NCBI RefSeq assembly: GCF_003073045.1
Contig: NC_037590.1
Span: 3,250,016-3,314,015, forward strand
Direction: 5' to 3'
DNA from: Pomacea canaliculata
Lineage: Eukaryota > Mollusca > Gastropoda > Architaenioglossa > Ampullariidae
DNA length: 64,000 nt
How positions within the stretch are numbered: the first letter of the stretch is position 1; each line of letters begins with the position of its first letter. Position numbers and translations under genes: made by a program. Below the pieces are notes generated by a model. The model made no database searches and was not told the DNA's origin. It worked only from the letters and a program-made list of their open reading frames with translations. Shown in pieces: positions 47,407 through 58,689 of this stretch.

Positions 47407-47832
47407 TTCAGGAAGAACGACAGGTGGAGGACGACTGCAAGTGAAGGAATCAATAGACTGTCGGGGCGGGAGGTTAACACCGGTAATTTGCATCTGCAGG
47501 TCTCCGCAGGTTTGGATCAGATGTGTGTCCCACGTGCAATGGCTGCTTTTTATTTCACTGGAATTTTGTGAAAAACTAGCACTCACCTGTAGTTTCTGGC
47601 AAAGGTCGGAAAGAAAGAGAGAGAGAGAAAGAGAGAGAGATCAACTCGTCTGTCTAGAGACTGATGTCATTACATGACCTGGTCTTGGAATTGAAGTGGC
47701 TGGTCGAAGCCGAGTGCACAGCAATGTTTATGTACTTCTTTTACTTCTGGTGTTCAGTAAATTTAAAAAAAAAACTACTTTCCAAGATATTTATCCCGCT
47801 ATAAACTTTTTATAGCGATTCAAATAACTTAC

Positions 47833-48148
47833 CGCTCCATAATTTTCTATGTGTGGTGCAAGCTGAGCTCTCGATGCCATCACTCTTTCCACTGTAGGGA
47901 GCTTGCTTGTTATCCAGTAATTTTCTGGATGACCTATCTGTGGTGTAGTTAAGGTCTTTGCTGCAAGTAATTTCTTTTCCCACTTTTTTGGTCCTGATCT
48001 TAGTTAAAATCGTCCAAAGAGAGGAGGGAGGGGAACAATCGGTTAGTTTAGCGGAAATCCACATCATCGCTTGCAAAGACTGGAAAATAACCGCCACCAA
48101 CCAGACTAACAGCACCAGTCCTTCTACAAAACTAATTATGATAATCAT
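47833..48148 (-). other. Candidate alternative 5-prime exon of iGluR-2 with signal-peptide-like ORF
   Basis: An ATG at 48148 opens a hydrophobic lead (MIIIISFVEGLVLLVWLVAV then IFQSLQA). The block ends at a good donor (GAGCG then GTAAGT). Next comes an acceptor-like ACTACAG near 47587, in phase with the exon holding the 47406 ATG for one frame of this block but not for the hydrophobic frame. The block is homologous to 38440-38640. It may be a 5-prime UTR exon or a broken older first exon. Confidence 0.4.
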
Positions 48149-48164
48149 ATGGCCGCCTACAGAA

Positions 48165-48209
48165 TGACGACGACGACGACGACGATGATGATGATGATGA
48201 TGATGATGC
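48165..48209. repeat. CGA/TGA trinucleotide microsatellite
   Basis: A run of GAC units changes into GAT units upstream of iGluR-2. It encodes artefactual His and Arg runs on the minus strand. Confidence 0.95.
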
Positions 48210-48299
48210 AATGACGTGGACTTTCCCAGGGACCAACCAGCTCTGTGACTTAGTGACACACAAACAATCAGACAGACAGGAGGGCAGGTGCCGGACAAT

Positions 48300-50174
48300 C
48301 AATGCATCGATCCACAACAAATATGGCGGCGGGTCAGGTGTGAGAAGGAGCAAGACATGCACAAGTGACTAGACTACCCCACCTCCTCAACACCTCAGTC
48401 CCCGCTCCTCTCCTCCTTCTCGAGATTGTCAGTTAACCTGCTGAAGGTTTAGGGTCGTCTCCTCCAAGACACGAGGAGCATGCTTCAAGCCAGGTATTGA
48501 CGCGGTCAGCCATCAGTCTCCATGTCAACGGGCACATTCAGAAAATTGTGGGAATGAATGCAAACAAAACTGAAAAAAAATTATCTTTTTGTCCGACGGA
48601 AACATCAATAAGTAATGAATCCCAATCGCTTGTTCGTGAACTCGTAGTAGCTGAGAATTCCTGAACGGGTGTGGCTTGGATTGAAGAGAGATGAGTGAGT
48701 GGGTGAGGGCAGATATTTGTCAAGATCTCACTTTATCTGCCACTCTCCACCCTCCACTGCTTGTGTAACTCCCAGCAAAAGATTTTGAACACTGGTTTCT
48801 TCATTCTTCCACTCGAGTGCATTGGCAAGAAAGCTCACGACAGAGACCCGCTTGTTGGTGGACCAACCTATCAACCTACCGAACAAAGGTAACTACGAAC
48901 AAATCTACGAGAAGAAGCAGACGCAAGAAAATGAATGAGGTAACAGACAAAAATGATAAGTTTTATGAGACAAATCATTTAGCATTTGGTAAATGCTGTG
49001 AGCGGTGAGTCATCAGGAGGAGTCACGTGGTGCAGTCATCAGTCAAAGCCAGACAGCTTCCATCCCAGAGAAACAATAGGATACCGGAAGAGCGGGACTA
49101 CTGGATTTCAGGAGCCGGTTTGGGGAGCATTTTACGATAATGAATGTTCAAAACAAAGATGAGGGACGAGAAGGAGCGAGGGAATTGAACCCTGGGGGTC
49201 AGAGCAGGCTAATGAAGTGACTGGCTGCTAAAGGTGTTGTGAAAGGCTGTAGGTAGTAGTGCAGACAAGTCTGATACGACAAAGGACACTAACAACATGC
49301 CGAAAATACAAAAATAAAATGAACTTAGTGATGCATCAACAATTCTTTGATTACCAGCTTTTCTTCATTTCCTCTTCATCTTCCTCTTTGATGATCGCGC
49401 AAGGAGCTGCTGCAATAGGTCAAGCCAGCTGTCCAGCTGTCTTTAAAAAAAGACTTCTGCTTATTTTGTTAGCACCGATACTTTGCAAGGTTTTCTGGAA
49501 TCTTCTGCCTCGCGGCGGTTCGTAGCTCTGCTGATTAACACGTGCATCGATTTCAAACAACTGCGCAATAGACAGGCGCGAGCTTTGTTTTGCAAACATT
49601 TGTCAGATCCTGTGTTTGAGCCTGGGCCTGCTTCATCAAGGATGTCATGGTGGTGTGCAGCATCATCTGTCACAGCGGATACATCACAACAGTCGGCGCT
49701 TGCTGTCATTTGTTGTGGTCACCCCCCACTTCCCATCCCCACCCCCTGAAACTGGTAGGGTGGGCTTGCATACGTCTTTGACAGAAGGTTCTCATACATC
49801 TAGCCCCCGTTATCATTAAAAAAAACAAACATCATGGGATGTCTGATGCTATATTGGCATGGTGGATTAATTAATTAATTTTCTGGAAAGGATTAATAAA
49901 GTTGTTTCGCATTTACATTTGTACTCAGTAGCTCTTTGAATGTACATATGTACGTGAGCCAGAGAAACAGCATGCTTACTTGCTTTGTTGTCGGACATAG
50001 AGTCTGGGACTGGACGTGCCACAGGAAGCAGCTCAAATAACCCGGAAATAGAGACACTCAGGGGAGACAATTGTCCTTCTGAAGCTATTATCGTGTTAAC
50101 AAAAAAAAATCCAATATCACCTTGGTGGTTAAATGCGCAGAAAATATGCTAGATGCGTTAGGATTTTATCACAT
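48300..50174. other. Gene-free spacer between iGluR-2 and the 50.2-kb element
   Basis: No reading frame here resembles a known protein and no transposon ends were recognised. The stretch near 48640-48720 is homologous to 38637-38695 and marks the upstream part of the duplicated unit. Confidence 0.55.
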
Positions 50175-50183
50175 CTCTTAAAA

Positions 50184-50608
50184 CGTGTGCGGACGTTTTG
50201 CTGACCGGCGTTTCGCCGACGGACGTTTCGCCGCATTATGTCAGAGAGAGAGAGAGAGCTTACTTACTTCTCAAAGTACGAAAGTAACTACTAGATTACA
50301 CAATAATTCTTTATTTCAAACAAATTTTACACACAGACTTCACAGACAGTTTACTTTGATTGTCACAGATTATGCGTAACAGCTTTGAGAAAAAACATTG
50401 ATACAATGGCGAGAGAAATGTGTGAGCTAAGGGTTCACATGAGGAGGGATAGTGAGAGAGAGAGAGTTCACTGATACATTGATACAATGGCGAGAGAAAT
50501 GTGTGAGCTAAGGGGCGTCACACACTTGACTTCGGCTAAAGGTCCCGCGTGAAATGCCGAAATGAAGTGCCCCGCGCCGAAACGTCCGGCGGTGAAACGT
50601 CCGTGTAC
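50184..50608. mobile_element. Inverted-repeat element with CGTTTCGCCG-type ends (425 bp)
   Basis: The left end has GGACGTTTTGCTGACC and GGCGTTTCGCCGACGG; the right end, read inverted, has ACGGACGTTTCACCGCCGG. A 9-bp flank CTCTTAAAA (50175-50183) and CTCTCAAAA (50609-50617) could be a target duplication with one mismatch. Inside, a block beginning ATACAATGGCGAGAGAAATG is repeated (near 50399 and 50480). There is no coding capacity, and the superfamily is not assigned. Confidence 0.6.
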
Positions 50609-51388
50609 CTCTCAAAAATAGCAAATAAATAAAAAGGAAACAAGTATATATTGAAATGTTGCTGATAAGTGAACACAGAATAATCTCTCAGTAGTAGGAG
50701 AATTTAACTTTTACATTCAACATTTTACATTTTCAGTAGCAATCCCTGGAGCTCTCTACCTGTATTCACACATTTTCTAAAGGTTTCCAGCTCACGAAAT
50801 GTTTGTAGAAACTTCTGGCAAACATTATGATTAAAAATAATCTATTTGAAAATCGGTCATTAAGCGAATAAGTCGACCTGTTTAGGACATTTCTAGAAGT
50901 TGATATTTTAGCATTTCTAAGAATCTTGTCTGACAGCCGTTCTTAATAATTTCTTGAACTTGAAGTTTAAAATCTACTCCTGTTAATAACCTTGCTCAAG
51001 ATAAAAACATCTATCACATATACTTCTGACTAAAACAATAGAAGTAAAACTAAGTCTTACACTCAAGAAAACCTGTTCACGAGTTCTACGTGAAGGGACT
51101 TCATGGGAAATATGTGAGCTTTGTGAGTACCTGTTGTCCTGTTTACCTGCCACACTTCAAGGTGTACCTTAGGTCGGTTCTTTGTCTGTCTGAAGGTGTA
51201 TGGGCCAGCTTAGTAAAGGCGATCAGTTTAAACAACTTTTTTCAAAAAGGTTTACTGCGATCATTTCAATGTTTTGTTTCACTTCCCACCCGCTCCTCCT
51301 CTTAGTAATTTTCTCAGCTTCTACATTTCGTACTTTTTCCCTTACAGATATAGTCAGGGTTAGGGTTAGTCAGCGCATTCATCTACGT

Positions 51389-51763
51389 CAGGGGTCTCAA
51401 ACACGCGGCCCGCGGGCCGAATGCGGCCCGCGGGCCGAATGCGGCCCGCGAAACATTTTTGTGCGGCCCTCGGCCACGTCCGCGGTGTATATGTATGTTG
51501 TGCTTGGTGATTAACTCCCGCAGTGAAAGTTATTAGTGACAGAGACAACGTCAACTTATTTTAATAAACTAAACTGCCTGTGCATGTAATAAACTACACT
51601 AACTGTAATTAATAATTATAAAAACTTATTTTAGCATTTAACTGCAGTGACAGTAGTTTTCGTAAAATTTAATGAAAAAACATTTTCTTTTCGTGGTGCG
51701 GCCCGCTGACTGGCTGTTACTTTCCACTGCGGCCCACATGCTAATATGAGTTTGAGACCCCTG
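51389..51763. mobile_element. hAT-type MITE, 375 bp, between iGluR-2 and iGluR-3
   Basis: Terminal inverted repeats CAGGGGTCTCAAACAC and GAGTTTGAGACCCCTG; target duplication ATCTACGT at 51381-51388 and 51764-51771. A GCGGCCCGCGGGCCGAAT motif is directly repeated near the left end. The ends match those of the 774-bp element in UBE4A (CAGGGGT, then TCAAAC), so one transposase family may have moved both. Confidence 0.93.
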
Positions 51764-52310
51764 ATCTACGTAGTTTATGAAAAAAGAAATGTGGTAAGGT
51801 GTTCTTTCATACAGACAAACAAATGTTAAATGTTCATTTTTATTTTACAGAACATCATGGCGTTAACAGTGAGCTTAGATTATTAAAACACTGAATATAA
51901 AATGTTAGAACATTGAATGTGAAACGATAAAACAACGAATCTAGGATGCTAGAAGAACGAATCAAACACACTAGAATACTGACTCTAACACACTAGAACA
52001 CTGTCCACTAGTTGCTGTGATATGACAATAGAAACAGTGACAGCAGCCTCTTGTTACACTCAAATAACTATGTATAATAAACAGTCTTGCTTGATCCCTG
52101 ATATTGAGACAGGGTCGCCTTACGAGTAGCAAGATGGCGGCAACTGTGCTTCAAGCAGAGCCAGCCAGGTTAGCTTCAGCTCAGTGTTGCCAAGATGGCC
52201 TGTCTGTCTGGATGTCACAACTGATTTAAATCGCCATAAGCACATCGACTTATTAAATTATTAAATTAATGTTAAAGCTGAAGTAAATTGTCAACTTCAT
52301 CAGGTTATTG

Positions 52311-55300
52311 CTAGTTGTCACTAATTTCTGTCTTCATCTCTGACTTGTCCTTCTCGCGGTCATCGCCATTTTGTAGTCCTTCCAGCTGCTGTATCTTCTT
52401 CTCAAAAGGTACGTGGCGAGCACGGTCACGTGGTATGGTGGGCTTGCAGTGCGCATGCCCACTGCGCACAGACGCCTGGAACACGCGCTGCAGCATCAAG
52501 ACGAGGGCGGCCAGCGCGACCATGATGATGTAGAGGATGAGGAGGCCGCCGATGTTGACAAGACCAAGCTTCTTGGCGGGTTTTACCGGCGACTCCGTGG
52601 TGCAGCTGTCGCTGTAGGTCCGCCACCACCGCCTCTTCCACACTTCCAGCACACCCACTTCCTGCAGCTTGCGGATCCTGCAGCGAGTTATCCCACAATG
52701 AAATGACAATCTCAAACCTTAAGAGTCGCGACAAACACAGAATTCCACATCTTTAAGGTCTAGTGTGGGAATGATGGGTACAGGCATCCCCATGCATTTT
52801 TAAAAGAGTGAGTGAGTGCAGACATGTTGGGGTTGTCATACGAGCAACTCTCACACTCACACTCACACTCACACTCACACTCACTCACACTCACACTCAC
52901 ACTCACACTCACTCACACTCACACTCACACTCACACTCACACCCTGTCAAAAGGCTCCTTGTAGTGAGCATTCTGAGGCAGTGCGATGCCCAGTCCGCTG
53001 GGGCTGAAGATGTTTTTGGCCACGTGCAGGTTCTTGCAGTCCCTCTTGTACATGAAGTCCACCGTGCTGACGTCAGTGATGTAGGCGGCCTGGCCTGTGT
53101 ACACCAGCGGGAAAGCGTCGTCGTCGCTGGTCACCATCTGTGCCGTGTGCATACGATGAGCAATCATCTGAAGACTTCGGACCCAGACGACTAGCAACGA
53201 GAGAAACAAACCAGCAGATGTCTTAAAATGGTTTCTTCTCGGCGCAGAGAAACAACTTTGCAAAAGTACAAAACCAAAATCTTAAATTATGTGTTTGTGA
53301 GAGCGAAAGTCTCTGTGTGTGTTTGAGAATGAGTGTAACAGGTAAGAAAGAATATAGTGTAAGTTTGAGTGTGTGTTTATGTGTAAGGGAGAAAAAGAGA
53401 CCTCTTCTCCGATTCTCACATTAAAAAATGTATGCCAGCTGGTGCCAAGCTGTGTGAAGGGTGTGAGGTCAGAGTAGGCCAGGTCCTCAATGCAGTCGAT
53501 GTTCTTGCCCTGCACTGTCACAGTCAACATGGCTGCCAGCGAGGCCGTGTAGATGGAGACGATGAGGATGGTCAGAACCCACCAGGACCCCAGAACGAGG
53601 CGGCCTGAAGCGGGTGACGGATGCTTTGGCGTGTCTGCACACACATAACATGAGGACAAGATCACTTGAGACACGGTGAGAGCTACATGCCGAGGATGAG
53701 CTTACTTGCATTCGCTGACATTCCAACAAAGAGTATCATTGTGATTTTTTAATTGAAAACAACAGAAGTGACATTTGGTCATGGCAGTTTTGTTTGTCTT
53801 CAACTAGCAACTATTTCTGTGGAATTTTCGACTAGTGTACTGAATTTACCTATGAACTCTAAGACAAGAGTTCTCCAGTAACACAAACAAAGCCCGGTCG
53901 TGACTTACTTTGTTTTAACATCGCACCGTACACCAGCAACAGACACTCTCCTAGAGTTCCTATGGGTTCCCTGCTGTTGTCGTTTGTGGCGTGAAGGGTG
54001 TGTACCCTGGTGATGACGAACAGCACGACACCCGTGATGACGATGGACACGGCGCACAGCAGCCACAGCTTCCACTGGAAAGGTCGGAACATTGTCATCA
54101 GGTCAAGGCCGGGGGTCGCTCTCTTGGTCAGGATCCCTCCTCCGTCCTCCATGAAGGGGACTGTGAAGTCAACGACTGTTTTGCGTTCAGCTGTGATGCT
54201 AAAAGGACCGATGGCCAAGTCGATTTCCTACGAAGCAGAAAGCGCACTTGAACCCACACACGCACATGCGCATGATCCACGTCTACATACAATGAGGAAT
54301 TCCCTTTCACACTTAATTTCACTATTTCATTTCACATTCGCTTTTCACTAGTGTCTGTATAGTAAGTCCTGTATAGTAAGTCCTCATGTCGTTTCGTTAT
54401 AACATCGATGAAAAAAAATCGGTTCCTGGCCAGGACCTCTGGCTGTGTCATCATCACCATTCATCACTTGACAAACACGAGCTGACCGCCTGTATGGACG
54501 GAAGCTCAGGCTTCTGTCAAATAATTTTGACTGTGGTATTGTACAGACTACACTACCTGGCACTCACCCCTCGTACAATCATGCTAATCATTCCGTTCCA
54601 TGTACCATTGCTGTCTTGTGTTCCGAATTGTTTATCAGGAGGTTCAAAAATTGTGTACCTGTAGAAAAAACAGAAATGGAATCCATCGTTAGAAACCATC
54701 AAAGCGACGACAAGGGACTTGACAAAGCTTTTGTTTTGTTTTGAAGCCCATTTGTGAAGTGCAAGGTGGGCTAAACAACCTCCTTAATCTTTACTACATG
54801 GTCACAAATCAGAGACAGTCATCATCACTATTGACAGGTGAACTATTACGCTGATAAATCAACAACACACACGACACGAGATATTACAGAGCATACGTGA
54901 AGTTGTAGTAATCAGCCAGTTCATCCATCAGGTCTATACAAAAACCCTCGTAGTACACCACGTGGTTGGAATCCCTTACACGTCTGACGAAGGGGATGGA
55001 CTGCAAGTAAAGGATGAAAACCAGCAACTCGCAGCACTAACATTCTTCTCTCACTATTGTCGGCAGCGATGTTTATTCTACACCATTCACTTGGTGGATA
55101 TGCCATAAATATACAACGAAAAACAGATTATTATTATTATTATTATTATTATTAAAAAATAAAGAATTCACTCAGAATATAACACATATGTTGTAAAATA
55201 AAATAAAAGGTCTGAGCGTTCTATCCAGAGGCCTCGAATTCATCAGTTTAGCTTGTACATATCACTTGTACACAGCAGATCCACCCAGCATGGTCACCGG

Positions 55301-57653
55301 GTAATTTTTGAGGATGTAGACAAGAGGAGAATGACAGAACGAAAAGCCAGAGGTAAGGAGGAGCTATTCACCTCCACAGCACCCACACGTAGGTTGTTGT
55401 TCCAAAAATCACGAAACTGGGTTTGAGGAGCGAGGTCATTGTACAACCGGAGACCAGAAGTGCTTGTCCAGGTACCTTCCAGAACTAATGTCTTGTTCTT
55501 CAGCTTGCTGCTGCTGCAAAGGGCTAAACCCTCGGGCACATAATCAGTGAAGTCACGTGATGAACCATACAGTAGTTTTCCCTAAAACAAATAATTTAAT
55601 TACTATTTCTTATTCTGATTAACTCTTCGGCGGGAAGAATAAAGCTTAAATGAAGACCACAAAGACATCGGGGCATGAAGAGGTGTTTTTAAAGAAGTAA
55701 AAGGGTCTCTGGAAGATTTAACATAAATAATTATGAAGTTCTGATTTTCAATCCCTTTCACTCACGTGCTCTAGGGCTGAATATGGTAATGGCAAGTTAG
55801 GTGGCTTGTAGGTAAAGTTGACGCCAGGATAAATTCGAATGAGACTTTCAATAAGGTGGGTGACGGCCAACTGTAAGAGAAAGTCAGAGAAATCCAAGAT
55901 TAGAGTCGAGCAATCAAAATATTCCGATGCTTGATGGAGAGATTGGAATGATCTCTGAACAAAGATGTCTTGTACAACCTTGTGTCAGGAGATACACATA
56001 TGTCAAGAACTTACAAGCACGATAACGAGTGGGTGGAAGACCAAAAGAACAATAATCGTCTTTGGAGGTTTAAAACACTCAAATAAGCAAACAGTCAAAA
56101 TAGAAAAAGCGGCTCCGTTATTACTTACTTCCTTAAAATTAAACCGGAACTCGCATGGGTTCATATCTTCCTCAGGCTCAACTGCAGGTCTGTCATCGCG
56201 ATTAAAAGGAAACAGGAATACTGCATTGTGGGAAGCAGACGATAGCAGCTTCAGACTCAAACTGTCAAATCCGGGCGACGTGACAAACCATTTGAAGTCC
56301 TCACTGGCCAGTTCGTCTCTTAACTGCAAGTTGTCATGGACACCAGATACGTGTTCTTGAAGATTAAACTGAGAAGCATTTAAAAAGACGGATTGATCAA
56401 TGATTAATGAAGTATGGAGAAGGAAGAGTGGAGAAGGTAGGGAGGTGTGAGAAAGAGAGAGAAACATGGCAGATACTGTGGGCAAGATAATGAATTTATC
56501 AGGCTGCATGCTCAGCTCGCTATACAAACATACAAGGTATCAATACCTACTAGAGACAACAAGGAATGCGTTGTTTCCGGCGATGTCAGCAGGAAAACAG
56601 ACCGACTTGTGATGGTTCGAATCACGGCGGCGGCTTCCGAGATGGTGTAGTCATCAGCAGGACAGAGAGAAAATGTACAGGAGCTGATGTGCTGGGCAGC
56701 TAGCCTGGACTTGAGGCTGACCTGTTGTCGTGGAGCTGAGAGCATTGGCCACAGAGTGTTTTAAAGATGTCAAAAATTACTGACGAGTAGTATGCGATTT
56801 CTAAGACTACACTGCAAAGGATTCGAGGAAGAAAAGATAAAAGGAAGGAAAAAATCAGACAAGAAAGAAAAAAAATGAATAAAAGTACAATTACTGACGT
56901 AAACCAGATCAGATGTGCAGAAGCTTTAATTGAATATAATAAAATCGAGTGAGTCAGAAAGACTAGTAGTCGCATTCAATCATAATCACAAATGCAATGC
57001 ATTACGAACAAAAATGATGGAGAACTCATCTATTGGAAGTTCAATAGTATAGGAGTGCCACACGGACAGATTTTCAGACCAGTTAATGGTTGCCTTACTT
57101 ATGTGTTCATCCACAATGAGCAAGATGTCGGTCCACTGTAGAGCTACGATGATGTCCACGATGCCCGAGGTCCAGTCCCGAGGAAGCCACGACACTACAC
57201 TCTGGTGAGCTTCAATGCTGCAGACCTCCTCGCCAACAACCAGAAGTGGAGTGTGCAGATGTTCCCTCGACATCAGCCTCTCAATATTTTCACAAGGCAA
57301 AGATGTTAAAATGATGCTGCAGTTCTGAAAATTCGCCATCGTTTCTGAAAAAAGAGAGTTACACATTCTTTGATTCATTCATTTATTCCTTCATTTTTTT
57401 TGCGTTCTTTCCTTCTCTCCAATTTATCCTCCTCATCATAACAACATAGAAGAGATTGGACCAAGTGCTGACCGTGTCTGACGCTGACAGTGAGGCTGGC
57501 GATGTTCAGTCTGGAAGCAGCCAGGAGGAGAAGCTGCTCGGAGAAAGTCGGTCGACTGCCGTATTTGTTATGTGAAGTCTTGGCCAAGCCTTCCCCACAC
57601 ACCGAGAAATTATTATTAAGATTGTTATCGATGACCAGCTTATAGAACATCAA
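52311..57653 (-). CDS. Ionotropic glutamate receptor subunit, iGluR-3
   Basis: Exons: 57473-57653 (first recognisable; true 5-prime end not resolved), 57099-57344, 56551-56735, 56129-56368, 55766-55870, 55372-55581, 54897-55000, 54568-54658, 53909-54227, 53420-53634, 52941-53167, 52311-52677. They join in phase (829 residues from 57653). The amino-terminal domain is diverged (WTSGIVDIIVALQWTDILLI). S1 has GPFSITAERKTVVDF: Pro and Arg kept, Thr replaced by Ser. M1 is LWLLCAVSIVITGVVLF; the pore exon ends YGAMLKQ, placing Lys where AMPA receptors have the Q/R site; M3 is SIYTASLAAMLTV; S2 keeps Asp (AYITDVS); M4 is LILYIIMVALAALVLML. No signal peptide was identified at the proposed start, so one or more upstream exons are probably missing from this model. 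The donor after exon 52941-53167 sits in a GTGAGT-rich microsatellite. Confidence 0.88.
52846..52940. repeat. CACTCA/CACACT microsatellite overlapping an iGluR-3 splice donor
   Basis: On the minus (gene) strand this is a run of GTGAGT and GTGTGAGT units directly after exon 52941-53167, so the intron starts with many consecutive copies of the consensus donor sequence. Confidence 0.95.
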
Positions 57654-58624
57654 GATTGTTAGTGATTGTTAATGAATAACAACTATTAAAAATACATTAG
57701 AAAACTATACAGGCTTTGTGATTATATGATATTATTGAGACAGCTTGACGGTACTGTCAAAATGGATGAAGAAGTAGATGTAAAGGCAGGGTGGTTTGTA
57801 TATTATTTAATTGTTTACTTACATAAAACATCACTAGATGACGCTGTTAGTAAGAAATTGGCCAACAGGAGAGGAATTGTAGAGCGATGCAGGGTTGTTG
57901 AGACCTTTGACCTTTTCATCATTGTGGCACGAACGCAGCTTCGCTGGAAACGTTATCAACAGATTCGTGTTTAGTTTGGAGGGAGGAAGGGCAAGTAAAA
58001 TAACAGTGCAAAGGTTATGAAACTAAGCAGAGAATACTAAAAGAAGTGTTAAGATTAGATTAGGAAAGTAAGACCAAGAACAAAAGGAAACAGCAATAAA
58101 CACACCACCAACAGCAACAACAAAATAACAACAATAAATACTACACCATCACTAACAGTACATGCAAGACATATTCAAACACAAGAAATTCCTCTTATTG
58201 AAGCAAACAACTCTCTAATAGTTACTTACAACAGATTTCCAAAAATCTCACCTTTAAATAATGTATCCAAATACTTTCTTCGCGAGACTTGTCCTAATGT
58301 CCTGTAAATCCTTCTAATGTCAATGATAAAAAGTTGATGATCGTCTGATACGTCTGCCACAGTTTCAGCAACTGACTGGCCAACATGAGTCCCAGACTAT
58401 AATGGACAATGGCCCGGGGCCAAATCGATGGAGAAATCCATGAGATCGCCATGAAGAGAAGTTCCAATCTGTTTTTCTTAATGTCAAGGGAAACGCTCCA
58501 GTAACAAGTTTTATCTTTACGTGATTTCCTATCGCTGCTGGAGCCTGGAGACTCAGCCTCACACAACAATGTCCCCTAGGTTGTCGGACAAAAGCCCCAA
58601 GATACATAGAAATGTGTGTCAGGG

Positions 58625-58689
<65 letters not shown>

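Noticed and set aside
51355-51372. Two TTAGGG-like units
   Set aside because: Too short to be telomeric; chance or ordinary low-complexity sequence.
52413-52706. Plus-strand and shifted minus-strand frames over iGluR-3 last exon
   Set aside because: Shadows of the GC-rich M4 exon, whose frame is fixed by splice phase and homology.
58252-58400. Additional upstream exon of iGluR-3
   Set aside because: It has a plausible donor, but its phase does not match the next exon and no acceptor could be settled.
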